Origin: Cymbidium sinense
Lineage: Eukaryota; Streptophyta; Magnoliopsida; Asparagales; Orchidaceae
Direction of reading: 5' to 3'
Length of the DNA stretch: 64,000 nucleotides
NCBI GenBank assembly: GCA_021442155.1
Contig: CM038225.1
Location: forward strand, 85,200,925-85,264,924
Shown: piece by piece, positions 49,638 through 62,200 of the stretch
Numbering within the stretch: the stretch's first letter is position 1
Layout: every line of letters starts with the position of its first letter
The notes under the pieces: generated by a model
The model's database searches: none
Seen by the model: only the letters and a program-made list of their open reading frames with translations
Told to the model about the DNA's origin: nothing
Translations under genes and position numbers: made by a program

Positions 49638-52463
49638 GGGAAAGATCTTTGACATATTCATAGACCCATCTATTTTAGGAGTCCTTATTAGGTGATTAGG
49701 TCCATTGTATGGTAATATTTTTATATATTGATATAGTACATTATTCCTTAATATCGTACCCGATCACTCTAATAAGTACCCCTTAAGATCTGTATGGTGT
49801 CCACATCCACATCCAAAAATAAACACCACACACCCTCACTATCCAACTTCACCAAAAATCCACCAATCCCAAATTAACTCTCCCCACTCCTTTCCCTTAC
49901 GCTGGTGAGTCAAAATGAATAGAGAAGCACTCAATTCCATCACTGAAAGAAACTCCAAGACCAACTCTGGTGAGCTTTGCAGCGGCACTTGGTCAAGAGA
50001 ACAACCGGTGGGGAGGCTGCTTGTGATATTCTCAGCAAAGCTTTGTCATTTCAAGGCAAAGCTTCCTCACCGCAGACCGGTCTTTGGGATCTGCCAACCA
50101 TGACCATAGATTTCTGCCAACCATAAAAAACCATTGAATTTTTAGTATTTAATGAAGTGAATGTGCATTTCATGTCAATTCAATTATAGGATCCTTTCAG
50201 AATCTCCCTCTGATCGATTTGGAGTTGAATCCACCATCAAACGAGCTTTTGGTGAGTTCAGATCAAGTGGCAAAAGGAGAACGGTGTCCGTCTCTCGCCA
50301 CAGGTAGACGATGGATCATCGTCCGTCCATTTTACGTCATTAAAATGGACTGTTATGATTAATTATATTAGATTTAATTGATTTAATCCCTTAAAATCAT
50401 AAGATTAATCTCCACCATTTGATCTGTGATTGAATGACCGAGATAAAAGCTTGTCCACCGTCGTTGAGTCAACAGTCACATTGGATGATTTAGTAACCAA
50501 TCTCTAGTGCCACATGGAAAGCATAACCACGTTAGCGGCCATGTGGCTGTGATTATGTAAATGAATTAATTAGGGATTAAAATGTTTTTTAATTAGCCAA
50601 AAATTTGAAAAATCATAACTAATTGTAGAAGAATCTAAAAAAATACAAATTAGCCCATTTTGGAAAGCTTAAAAAGAGGAGAATTAGGAAAAAAATAAAA
50701 TTCCCAACTTTTTCCTAATAAATAGTAATTAATTATGATTTAAAATTTCATTTAATTATTTTAATTAAGACCTAATTGCTTGGCTAATTAGCTTGGGACT
50801 TGGTGTGATAAATTAATAGGATGACATCTACCTTTCATAATTTTCTCAAGTTAATTTCTCAAGTCATTTGGGAAATCTAAAATTTTAAATTCTAATTAGC
50901 CATTTTATATATTTAGTAATTATTTAAAATTAGAAAAATTATGAAATTAATCATGGAAGGTTAAGTAGTCATTATAATTATAAAGGTGATTAAAGAATTA
51001 ATTAGAACCCTTGGTCCTAATTATTTCCTAAAATCACCTTAATAAGCCATTAATTAATTAATTAAACCAATAATTAACTCAAATTTTAGAAAATTCACAA
51101 TGATTAACATCGATCATTAAAATTTTGATTAAACCCTCTTTGTGCTCAGCAAGCAGAGAGTTTCCAAATGAAATCAAAATCCCTAATTAGTTTAGGGCAT
51201 TTTGAGACTAATTAATAATGATCAGTTTGTCCTATTCATTTAATTAATCCTTAATTATAAGCCTAATTGCACTTGATATTTTTAGGAAATTTATTTTATG
51301 CATATGCATCTTCATTAATTTTATTATCATTTTTAGGCTTATATTTGAGGGATAATTAAATTTATAGGTCTCTCTGGGCATAATTTGATTAAGAGCCTAA
51401 TTAATCTTAATTAAGTCATTAATAAATAACTCAAGATAACTTCAAACCACTTAATGAAAATATATGGCCCTGGATTAATTGTTAATTATTTCATCTCCTC
51501 TTTAGGATTAAATAATTCAAACCCTAACATCAGAACTTAATTAAATTGATTTAACTTAAGGAGTGTTTATTTAGTATGAATGTCATTAGGTCTTGGTGAA
51601 GCCAAAAAAATCATTTGGTAATGTTGAATGGCTTTGCTTCAATCATTTATAAATTTTCATTTCATTTGTCTCATGCATTCATGTTTTAAAGAAAAATTGA
51701 AATGTGACATTTAATTGCATAATTGTGGACTAAATAGTGTGGCTATTATCACTAATAAATCTCAAATTATTTTCTTAAGTAATTATGATATAGCTATAAA
51801 CTAAGAGTTTATTAAATCAAGTATGATAAAATCCAAATCTAATTCTCATGCATACGAGAAGTATAGTAAGTGGTATATTAGGGTTAAATTATTATCCTTT
51901 ATAATCAAAATGATTTAAAATTTTTCTTAATTTCATATTTATACCTATATATGTATATGTGTATATGAATCAACAAGTATATAGTCTGGACATCATAAGA
52001 GCACAAGACTTTAAGTAGTCCCAAGATGGTCTCTGATTACCTCACTTCCTTATTTTAACAACACCATGAACTTATAAAGATTCAATATACATGTGTATAT
52101 ATATGTGTGTATAAGGCATAAGTTAAGTCTTCCCTTTAAAAATCCATGTATATAGTAAAATAATATGTGTATACATCTATTCATGCATAAGTGATTGATT
52201 AAAATGTGACATATGTACTTATTAAATTAAAGTAAGAATATAAATAATAAGAAATCATAGGTATTAATGAGTGATGAAACAGCTAGGAAGACATTATTGC
52301 CATGATTATAATTTGTCCATTAATTCTAAGTTGCCTCATATTTAAATAAAAATTTCTTAAGACTATAAACATGGACTTAATTAAATTCATCTTTCATAAA
52401 GAAAAGCAAAAGTTACTAAAATTATCTATTAGAATTAATAAATATAGGGATCAAGGAAGGTTC

Positions 52464-52467
<4 letters not shown>

Positions 52468-52505
<38 letters not shown>
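52468..52505. repeat. (TA)n microsatellite
   Basis: About 19 perfect TA units inside C10. Confidence 0.95.
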
Positions 52506-52508
<3 letters not shown>

Positions 52509-52720
52509 ATTTAAATTAAATACTTATTTCAAATCATTAACATCATAAAGCAAATCACCATAAAAAAGGACTTAAACATCCAACTTAAGAAAATTCACAA
52601 CTAAGAAATAATTTATACCATAATAGACCAACACACATATTAGAATAGAGTAGTAGGAGGTTACTAGTATTTTATTATGATGATGTGATATTTTATTTTA
52701 TGATAATAATAGATATTGTT

Positions 52721-52745
52721 TAATAATAATAATAATAATAATAAT
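52721..52745. repeat. (TAA)n microsatellite
   Basis: About eight perfect TAA units inside C10. Confidence 0.9.
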
Positions 52746-55700
52746 CTACTAAATTAAATTATTTCAAATGATTAAGAAGAACACAATAACAAGAAAAAAT
52801 AAAAAAGAGACTATAAAAAAAAATCCAACTGAAAATTCACAATGGACGATAGCACCAATAATGGAAGAATATAAGTAAAAAGCAACTATAAACTTGATAA
52901 CATCATAGTAAATGAAAAGAAAGTATAACTTTAGAAAAATTAATTTATTAATTAAACTTAATGTCTTTAGACATCTATTCTTAATTGATTTTGTTAAAGG
53001 ATGTTATAGATGATTGTGAGAAGAAGATTTACAATCGATTAGATAATGATATGAATCACCAAAAGATTGTTTTCAGCTTTAATTTCGATAATAAACAAAA
53101 TTAAAAATGCCTCTTGCTTGTAGGTGCTGCTTAAGTCCCTAAGCATAATCCATTAGGACATGAGGGCTTAATAACCCAAGGTAGGCTAAGCCTATGAGAT
53201 ATAACTACTTGATCTATATGTGTGTTAAGCTAATTTTTTAATTGCATGTGTAGTTAGATTTAAATTTTCATAAAAATTTAATTTTTATGATATGATTATG
53301 GTTAGAGCTATGGGGTTTAGGATGAGCAGTGGTTAGAAGGCATAAACCTAGGAGGCCCTATAAAGCCTAGAGTGTTACAATCCATGAAGTGAAAGTGAAG
53401 ATGAAGAATTGAAGATCCCCATAGCTTCTTTTTATTTATAAATTAATTGTAATCTGGATTGTATAAGGTTAGAGCTTGCCTACCTTTTTTTCTTTTTTGG
53501 GGTGTACGATGGTACTCAGCCACACCGACCTTTTATTCTTTCAATCGATAAGGTTTGATTATTGTGTTTTCATTGATTGTTCAATAAAAATGACATACTT
53601 TTCATAGATTTCTTAAAATGTGATTATTTGATGTGTAACCTAGATGCGATAAGCTCTTTAGAAAAAATATTTTTTTTACCCCAACTAATAACTTCAATTA
53701 AAATTTTAACCAACTCATAACCTCACCATAAAGCTTAAGAATAGGAGTCTCCATTCTTGCATGATAAGAGATAAGGCTTTCCCTTTAAGAGCAATCCCTT
53801 GTAGTGGAGAACACTCCTTCCCTCTAATTTAGCCCATAATATATCTTCCTCATGCATTTAGGCATAAACTCTCCTAAGCTTGAGTCCAAAATAAGATAAA
53901 AATATATAAATTTTATTGTATTAGCCTATGTCATAATTTGCACACTAATCATAATCTAGTCTCCTAAGGAGTGAGTTTAAGGCCCAAGATTCTTTTCTAA
54001 TAAACAATAGCCTAACTATCTTGCACTTACATAAGATCATTCTACATCATTTTAAATCTTAGGAGTTGTTAGTTGGCAGCCACCCCAAAAAATTGTAAGT
54101 TTAGAAGAGTCAAGATTGGTCCACTCTCTCTAGTGGAAGTGAACCAATATATTTCACATTCCTCGAGTAGATTTAGGTCGAGCTCTTAGCTTATGCTAGA
54201 GCATTTTAGATGCAGGTTCAAAGGTTGCTCATTTCTCCTTTGCTACGAGCATAAGTCCTCACATGTTAAGCATTTTCATAATCTTGTGTTGTTGGAATCT
54301 AAGCCCTATCTTTTTAATAAAATTTTATCTTAAATAAATGTAATTTCTCTCCTTCAAAAATATAAAGCCTCCTGTTCACCTCATGTTTGGAGTGAGGATT
54401 CAATCTTCCTAGGTCTAGGGTTCTTCTAAACACTAAGAGCTCCTTAGTCATGAGACACTTCTAGTGACTAAGTGAATACTTAACCTAAGCCTAGAGACTT
54501 AGAAGGATTAGTCATAGGATTAGGCCATGCATTAAGATTTAAGGGAAACTTATCGAGCCTATTGCATAACCAAATCTACACCTATCTCCTTAACCAAAAT
54601 ATAACACCGAACCAATATATCCAAACCAAATCAAATCTACGATCAAATCCAATCAAATTTCAAATTAAATCAACCTAACCTAAGCTTGATGATCTAATCC
54701 TATGGATTTAGCAAAGATTTAATTCAATCTAAATTAAACTCAATTGATTTTCTCATAAATCAATCAATCCTCCAATCATCTTTTCAAATCAAATCTATAA
54801 TCAAGTTCGAATCCAAACCAAATTCAAACCTAAGCCCATGATTCAAACCGATGGACTTAGCCAAGATTCCCTTCAGTTCAAATAAAGCTTAATTGATTTA
54901 TTCATGAATCAATTCAAACCTTTAATCATCATGCCAAACCAAACCAAAAATCACAATCACATCTAATCAAACCAAAACTAATTCAAATCAAACCAAGTTA
55001 ACTTATTTGAACCAAAATACCCAAATATGCCAAAATCCATTCAAACCCAAATCAATCACAACCAAAGCTATAAATCAATTCTAAATCAATATTCAAACTC
55101 AACTAAACCCAAATCAAACCTCAGCCAAGCCAATTGACCCATTTTGGCTTACTTGACCCAAAGTGACCTAAAGGTCCCATTTGAGCCAACTTTCAATCAA
55201 ACCCAAATTGGATTGAACCAAATCAATCAAACCCTCGTACAATGATTGTTGATCATCCTTGATTGATCAATTGCGACCAATTAGGTCAAACCATGTCAAC
55301 TTGGCCATTTGACCAACTCAACCCAGTTAATCTCCAAATTAATCAAATTTCATCCCAAGCTAATTTAATTGAAACCAATGATTTACATCAACCTAAAATC
55401 AATGCTTGAACATGACTTGACCATCAATTGAGCCAAACCTAACCTAATTGGCCCTTTGACCTAATTTGACCTAAAAGACCAAATTGGGTTAAATCAAGAT
55501 CTAACCCAAATTGATTGCAACCAATGGCTCAAGTTCATTCCAATTTCATCATTGAACATGATTAAAGCCTTGATTGAAACCAATTTGGCCAATTGAACCC
55601 AAATGACCTATGTAGCCCAAATTGACCTAAAGGGTCAATTTGGTCTAAATAAAAATAAATCCAAATTAATTCAAATCAAAGCCTACAATCATCTTTAATT

Positions 55701-58584
55701 GACCAATTGAACATGAAACAATGCCTAACCTAAGCCAATTTGGCCAATTTGACCAAATTCGCCAACTTGACCCATTTGATCCATATGAACCTAAATGGGT
55801 CAAATTCAAATCTATTGTAAATTGAACCAAACAAATTGCACCAAGACATTCCAAATACTCATTTGAACTTAACTCAACCCTTGCTTTGACCCAAGTTGAC
55901 AAATTGGTCAACTTGACCCAACCTAGTCTAATTTGATCTACATGGGTCAAATTGAGCCAAACCCACTCAAACCAAGCCCAAACCCAATGAAACTTAGCAT
56001 GACCCATCATTGGCTCATCTTGGGTTAGTCCAAATCAAACCTAATCCAAATTAGCCCAAAATCCAATGGGTTAGGGCCACCATATGGGACAAATGCCCCA
56101 TTTGAATGGTCAAATCTGCTCTCCATCCACTTGCCAACCTCCTAGACCTCCACCTAGGAGAGTAAGACATTGGTTAACCTGACCCAAGGGTGGTTGGGTC
56201 TACCATGAGCCAAGCGAAGGTAAATTCACCTCTCTTCCCCCATTGGAACATTAAAAATCCCAAGGATAGCCACCTTCTCCCATGGCAGCCACTCCTCCTC
56301 ACCTGACCAACCAACCAAGCCACCTCAGATGATTCCCTGCCACCCACGACCACTTGTAGCGGTCGAATGACTGCTAGAAGCTAAATAGATCAAGGTCATC
56401 TTATCCAATGAAGGAGGGGGTATACCACCTTCATTTCAATTTAAACCAAGATATTCGACCCTCAGTGAGCCCTAGCAGCTAGAGATGAACTCCTTTGAGC
56501 CATTTCCAAGTCCCTAAAGCCTTCTCATCACTGATGATGACAAAATTGAGCCATCCCAAAATAGGACAAGGTTCTACTCCGATGAACTCTATCAAATCCC
56601 AACAAATCCCAAATTAACTCCACCCACACATTCACCAAGCTCCAGAAAGATGAAACGAATCTTTTCCCGAGCTCTCGATCAGTTACTCCTAGCCTAACCC
56701 TAATGAGCATTATAGAGTTTGGTCCATAGAGCAATCAGGGAGGAATCACACCATCTCCTCAATAGGGTTCACCTCATCCATCAACCTCGGGGTCTTGAGC
56801 TCCGGTGAGGTACTATTCCATTAAATTGAGATTTTTGAAAAAAATTTAGGCCTTTTTGAAAGAAATGCTGATTGCATGCGAATCCAACTATTAGATCTCT
56901 TAGGATCTCCCTCGTGAAGGTGTTGGTTCAATCCCTAGCCAATCTGAGCTCCAACGAGCTCAAATTGGGTGGCGGAAGGCAGACGGTGTTGGTCTTCCTT
57001 CACTGAGGAGATGATAGATCATCCACCGTCTGTTCTATAAGATTGGAATAGATGACCATGATCTTGTGATTAATTTAATTTGATTTATTCCCCTATGAAT
57101 CATAGGTTTAATCCCATCGTCGAGATTGAAAGGCATACAAAAGCATCCGCATCACGGTCACAATGGATTTAAATAACCAATCTCATGGTGCCACATGAAA
57201 AGCACACCATGTCAGCACTCTGCATGGCATCAATGAGATTAGGTTTAATTAAGGGCTAATTATCGAATTTAATAACTGAAACTTCAAAAAATCATAACAA
57301 ATTGTAGAAAAATCCTAAAACTACAAATAAATACTCATTTTAAAAGTAAAACTTAAAATTAATTCCAATTAATTTTGAACAGTAATTTAGGCTTAATTAA
57401 AGTTTGAATGTAAACATAATTAGCTTTATTAAGCCCTAATTATTTGGGCAAATCATTACAAACTTTGTGTGTTGATTTAATGGGATGACCTTTGCATCCC
57501 ATGATTTTATTAGAATTTATTGCCAAATAATTAGTGGAAATTGATAATTCAAGCCTCAATTACCCTATTTAATTAATTAAGAGATTAATTAACATTCAAA
57601 ATAGTAAGAATTAATTAATTAAAACATGTTAATCATTGTTTAATAGTGAATAAATGAGGGAGTGGGAATAGAACCCTTAATCTTTTTTTACAAATTCATT
57701 TTATTTTAAGAGGATTAATTAAAATGGTAATTAATTAAGTGTTTAATTAATTTATAAATGGAAAATAAAATTAAATTAAAATGTAAACCATATCAGATAA
57801 TTAACAATGAAATTAAGAGTTCCTCTTTATGTGTTTAATAATATAAAGACCCCTAACAAAATTATTGTTAACCCATAAGTTTGAGAAAATAATAAAAATT
57901 AATTAATCTTTAATCATGAGCCAATTGCATTAGGTTCCTTAGGTATTGCAATTTTACTTTTCTCACATGTTCATATCATTTGTGGCTCATAATTAAATGA
58001 TTAATTAAATTAAACAAGCATATGAAAGGGAATTAAATGATTTGTTTAATAACTAACTTAATCAATTCATAAAATCTATTTAATTACCTTTCCTTAAATC
58101 AATTATGATTACCAACTTGGGAATGGGATTAAAATAGCAAATTATCTCTCCTCTTTAAGTTTAACCCAAAAATCAAGATGAATTAAAAGCTTTGGTTCTC
58201 CTTAAATAATATTTATTTGATGTGATTGTCCTTAGGAATTAGTGTGGTTGAATGAATTACATGTTTATGTTTGGCTATTTCTCTCTTATAACTTCAAATA
58301 TTGTATGTCATATGATTTTATACATTCATGTCTTTCAAAAGTAATTAAATCAAATGAAATTTCTTTATGTAAAGCTTGCATGTGTTGATTTAATTCTAAT
58401 ATGTGTGTGGCTATTATCACTATTAAATCCAAAACTATTTTTCAAAATTTATAAATTAATAAAAATTAGTGGGATGATAGTAGTTATGAATACATATATG
58501 ATTTACATGTGTTTATAACTTAAGTGTTTGAAATAGAGCTCTCTTCCCTCTATTTATATATGAATTTACATAAATTTGAATGTT

Positions 58585-59370
58585 AATGAGTATATATGGA
58601 CATCCAGAATATGAGGCTTTAAGTAGCCCCAAGGATGTCATTTGATTATCTCACTTTCCTGGTTAACAAAGTCATGTACCCATTTAATTTCATTCTTATG
58701 TAATTTGGTATCAGAATTTAGTTGGAACTTTAATTTATATACATAAATAATTCAACCAATGAAAGAAATACAATTTTTACATGATTTTCCTTCTTCTAAA
58801 TTGTATATACATTAATGTGTATTTAAGATACCAAGTATATAGTCTGAACATCCTAGGAAAATGATGCTTTAAGTAGCCCTAAGGAGGTCATTTGATTATC
58901 TCACTTCCCTGATTTAAACAATGACACGTACTCTCTTACATCTTCTATATATGTGTATGCGTATGTGATTAAAGAATGAAAACCCTCTCTCTTTTTATCA
59001 AAAATACATGCATTGATAATTACCTAAGTGACTAAAATGTGTAGTATCTGGATGTTAAGCTTCCTTCATTTATTCATGTATATGAATTTACATAAGTTTG
59101 AATGTTAATAAGTATATAGTCTGGATATCTCGGGAATACGTGGCTTTAAGTAGCCCTAAGGAGGTCATTTGATTACCAAACTTCCTTGGTTAACAAAGGC
59201 ATGTACTTATTTGATTTCATTTCTATGTATTTTAGTATTAAAATTTGGATAGAGCTTTAATTTGTAATTATAAATAATTCAATCAAGTAGAATATAAATA
59301 CCACTAGGTGCATTCACCCATCATTTAAGTGTGCTAAAACATATGTTGTATGTATAGGTATGTCAAGGAC
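58585..59370 (+). repeat. Three-unit tandem repeat in C11 (AAGTAGCCCC block)
   Basis: The phrase GCTTTAAGTAGCCCYAAGG followed by RTCATTTGATTA occurs at about 58616, 58868 and 59143, giving units of about 250-275 bp that also share 'AAGTATATAGTCTGRACATCC' upstream (IUPAC code). C1, C4 and C10 have one unit and C9 has two. Confidence 0.85.
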
Positions 59371-60442
59371 TAAATCATAAGCATGTAATAAGTGATGGGA
59401 AGGAATGGTTTAACATGTGCTATGTGGTAGTAATCCAACTACATTAATCTTAAGATGCCTTTCATATTGGATAAGATTATTTAGAGTTAACCTATACTTA
59501 GAGTTAATAAAATTTTTGATAAGACATTCACTAAAGAAAACTAAATTAAATTAATGTGCTTTAGAAAGTGGCTTAAGGTAAGGATGAAGGAGGTTAATCC
59601 TTTTTCTTCTCTATATAATACTTAGATGCTAATTGTAAACCGCATAAAACTAAATAAAACATGAATTAAAACTCACAAATCAACTAAACAACTTGAATTA
59701 TAACCAACCTTTATGTTAAATTAAATTCTTCCACACTTAGAAAATCATAACTCTAATGCTTAGTTAAGACATACTACACAAAGGCTTGGCACACACATTA
59801 TAATTAAGCTGTAACTTTTAATCCTAAGCTAGGATGGTGTATGTGTGATGTATATTTTCTTCTATGATGTCATATTTTAGACTAGATGTTAGGGTGTATG
59901 TTTTGTAGATTGCATGTTAGGTTGCTCTTAGCCTAATCATATTTCCTATAAGGGGTTGTGCTTAAAAGGGACCGATGTAGTAATAGTAAAATAAATGTTA
60001 TTTGCTTGCAGGTGCTATTTAAGTCCCTAAGCATAATCCAAGTTAGAACAATTTGGTTACCCATGGGTGTTAAGTCTAAATTACAAGTATAACTGCTTTG
60101 TATGTATGTTCAACTAACATTTATTTTGTGTAGTTAGATTTATTTTCATATAAAATATAATTTTGTAATAGGGATTAGGATGTGGGGTTTAAGATGAGGT
60201 TGAAAGCTTTGTCTTGGGGTGCCCTGTGATGCCTTTGGAGCAAATCAAATCAAAAAGAAGAGAAGGAGGACATGTAGAAATGAAGAAGTGAAGATGCCCA
60301 TAATATGTATTTAATTTTAATTGTAATTATTCTTTTATATTCCAGATTGTATAAAGGTGGGGCTCGACTATGCATCTTTTCTCTTTTCTGGGGTGTATGA
60401 TGATACCCAGATGCACTTGCCTTTTATTCTTTCATAATAGTT

Positions 60443-60448
60443 TATAAA
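60443..60448 (+). promoter_or_regulatory. Candidate TATA box in C11
   Basis: TATAAA 6.07 kb from the LTR start. A start shortly downstream would give about 1.4 kb of R plus U5. Conserved in C1, C4 and C9. Confidence 0.4.
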
Positions 60449-61587
60449 AGTGATTGGTGATATGTTTTGTTTGTGCATTAGAAATAACATGCTTTTCATA
60501 GTTTCTTAATGTTTGATGTTTGAATGTGTGGCCTAGATGGTAGGCTCTTAGGACAAAATTAATCTTTCTACCCAATTAATAACTCATAACTAAATTTTAA
60601 AATAACTCATAACCTCATCTTAAAGCTTAGACTTAAAATAAGATGAGTAAAAGATTCAGCAACCTCATAGCTGTATGATTGTATGTCTCACATCATGCAT
60701 GTCATATTCCTTCTTCCTTGAATATGGGGGATCTACATCCTTGCACGATAGGGGAATGCTTGACCTGTGAGTGCATCCCTTATGGTGGAGAACACCCTTT
60801 TCCCACTGATTTAGAAAATAACCCTAATTCATTATGCATTTAGGCATAAAAATCTTAAAGCCTTCATCCAAAATGAATGTGTAAAAATGAAATAAAATTT
60901 GTAAGGATTTACATTTTTAGACTAAGTCATATGCTCATACCACTCATGCTCTAGTCTCTTAGGGAGTGGGTCTACGATTTTAGTCCCTTTCCAAATTAAA
61001 TAACAGCTTAAACCATCTTGCAAATTCATAAGACTAGCCTACATGAATTTGAATCATAGGAGGTGTTAGATGGCAGCCACTCCAAGCAGTTGTAAGTCCA
61101 GAAGTCGGATGGTTTACTCTTTCTTATGGGAGTAAACCATAACATCCACCTTGCATTTAGATTTAGGTTATGCTTTAACTTGTGTTGAAGCTCCCTAGAT
61201 TTATGATCCGAGGTAGCTAGTTTTGTTCATGCTACAAGCATAAATTCTCACCTCTTTGGTATTTCCACAATCTTGTATTAATGGATTATAAGCCCAGCAA
61301 TTTAATAAAATTTCAACTCAAACAAAATAAACCCTCTTCACTTTCAAATATATAAAACCTCACCATAGGATAGGTTGGAATGCTCGCTATGCTTCCTAGT
61401 ATCATGAGCATTTCCTACTTATTTTCCTTTGGCTTTCAAAATAAGTCCCTCCACTTGATCAATCCCATTTGATTTTTCTAAATAACCAATTTATTGATAG
61501 TATTAACCTTGGAATCTTTGGAGATAATAATCGCCTACTTTAATCAAGAGTATTCTTAGAGAATCTCATTTTCTAGGATGTAATTAA

Positions 61588-61609
61588 CTATGGAGGCTTT
61601 CCTCCATAG
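61588..61609 (+). other. Tail stem-loop 1 in C11
   Basis: CTATGGAGG and CCTCCATAG form a perfect 9-bp stem around CTTT. C4 keeps a partial form near 32490-32510 (CTATGGGA ... CCTCCATA); in C10 it is decayed (CTATG ... CCATAG near 62079-62098). Confidence 0.6.
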
Positions 61610-61639
61610 GGAACTAAAGAACCTGATATAAAATAAACT

Positions 61640-61665
61640 CTGCTTTACTTTTTCTTATAAAGTAG
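61640..61665 (+). other. Tail stem-loop 2 in C11
   Basis: CTGCTTTA and TAAAGTAG pair over 8 bp (one G-T) around a 10-base loop. Compare the compensated stem in C9 at 49612-49637. Confidence 0.6.
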
Positions 61666-61748
61666 GGGAAAGATATCTGGTATATTTGAAGACCCATCTA
61701 CTTTAGGAGTCCTTTTTAGGTGATTAGGTCTATTGTAGAGTGATATTT

Positions 61749-61764
61749 CTATCTTTCGAGATAG
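61749..61764 (+). other. Tail stem-loop 3 in C11 (TTCG tetraloop)
   Basis: CTATCT and AGATAG close a TTCG loop, a particularly stable tetraloop in RNA. On the minus-strand copy C12 (near 62293-62310) the same stem closes TTTG. C4 has TATCTT/AAGATA near 32670. Confidence 0.6.
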
Positions 61765-61856
61765 TACATTATTCCTTAATGTCATACCCGATCACTTCAA
61801 TAAGTAACCCGTAAGATCTGTGTGGTATCCACCTACATCTAAAAATAAACACCACA

Positions 61857-62200
61857 CCTCACTATAAAATAAATTGAAGCATTTACTAGGTTTCCTAGTA
61901 TAATAGATGCTTCCAACTAATTCTCCTTTGAAATATATTAAGAACTTCCCATTGAGCTCTTCCACTTGATTCCCAATATAATTCTTGATATCATTCTTTG
62001 AAATCTTTGGAGACATTAGTTGACTACTTTAATCGAGAGTGATCTTAAAAAATTCTATTTCCTAGGATATAATTAACTATGAAAGCTTGGTTCCATAGAG
62101 AACTAAAGAAGCTGACTTAAAATAAAGCCTACTTTACTTCACCCATATAAAGTAAGGGAAAGATCTTTGTGTATACATAGACCCATCTACCTTTGGAGTC
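61857..62200 (+). mobile_element. LTR copy C10, right part
   Basis: Continues C10 after C11: TGCTTCCAACTAATTCTCC, the tail hairpin region (about 62075-62160) and CCCATCTACCTTTGGAGTC. Here, about 130 bp before the expected LTR end, C12 is inserted in the opposite direction. The 74-codon minus frame at 61792-62016 crosses the C11/C10 junction and is not a gene. Confidence 0.8.

Larger units (their letters stand above)
44598..49832 (+). mobile_element. LTR copy C9 with internal deletion
   Basis: Starts TGTTGACCTCACTTTTAGAG and runs through the G-poor zone, W-box zone (about 45200-46060) and GC block to about 46779. Then it jumps straight to the AAGTAGCCCC block (46785), skipping about 2-3 kb that C1 and C11 contain here. 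From there it is complete to AAAAATAAACACCACACA at 49832, with TATAAA at 48409 and a tail hairpin at 49612-49637. The AAGTAGCCCC block is present twice (about 46785 and 47060). Either one LTR with a deletion or two joined pieces; both fit. Flanking bases show no target duplication. Confidence 0.78.
49833..54372 (+). mobile_element. LTR copy C10, left part (host of C11 and C12)
   Basis: Begins abruptly within the GC block (CAAATTAACTCTCCCCACTCC, compare 56606 in C11) with no TG end, so its first ~2 kb are missing. It continues through the GTGTCCGTCTCTC block (50286), AT-rich block, the AAGTAGTCCC block (about 52010), GTATAAGG block (53461) and the tail, until it is interrupted at 54372 by C11. 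It resumes at 61857. It contains two microsatellites at 52468 and 52721. TATAAA is not conserved here. Confidence 0.8.
54373..61856 (+). mobile_element. Solo LTR C11, complete, 7,484 bp, nested in C10
   Basis: Starts TGTTCACCTCATG and ends AATAAACACCACA. C10 breaks off at ATATAAAGCC on the left and resumes on the right with ACTATAAAATAAATTGAAGC, as expected from C4 near 32260-32300. The flanking 5-mers CCTCC (54368-54372) and CCTCA (61857-61861) agree at 4 of 5 positions, the duplication size of LTR elements. All family landmarks are present: W-box zone (about 55130-56040), GC block (56090-57230), AT-rich block (57230-58560), three AAGTAGCCCC blocks (58620, 58870, 59145), TATAAA (60443) and three tail hairpins (61588-61764). 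No gag, pol or second LTR, so a solo LTR is the simplest reading; a non-autonomous element of its own is the alternative. The 114-codon minus-strand frame at 55666-56010 is antisense repeat, not a gene. Confidence 0.9.

Noticed and set aside
55666..56010. 114-codon minus frame, Trp/Leu-rich
   Set aside because: Antisense of the W-box zone; the Trp-Val-Trp repeats arise from complementary GGTCAA-type repeats. The equivalent at 8312-8599 is the same.
61792..62016. 74-codon minus frame
   Set aside because: Crosses the C11/C10 insertion junction, so it cannot be an old gene.
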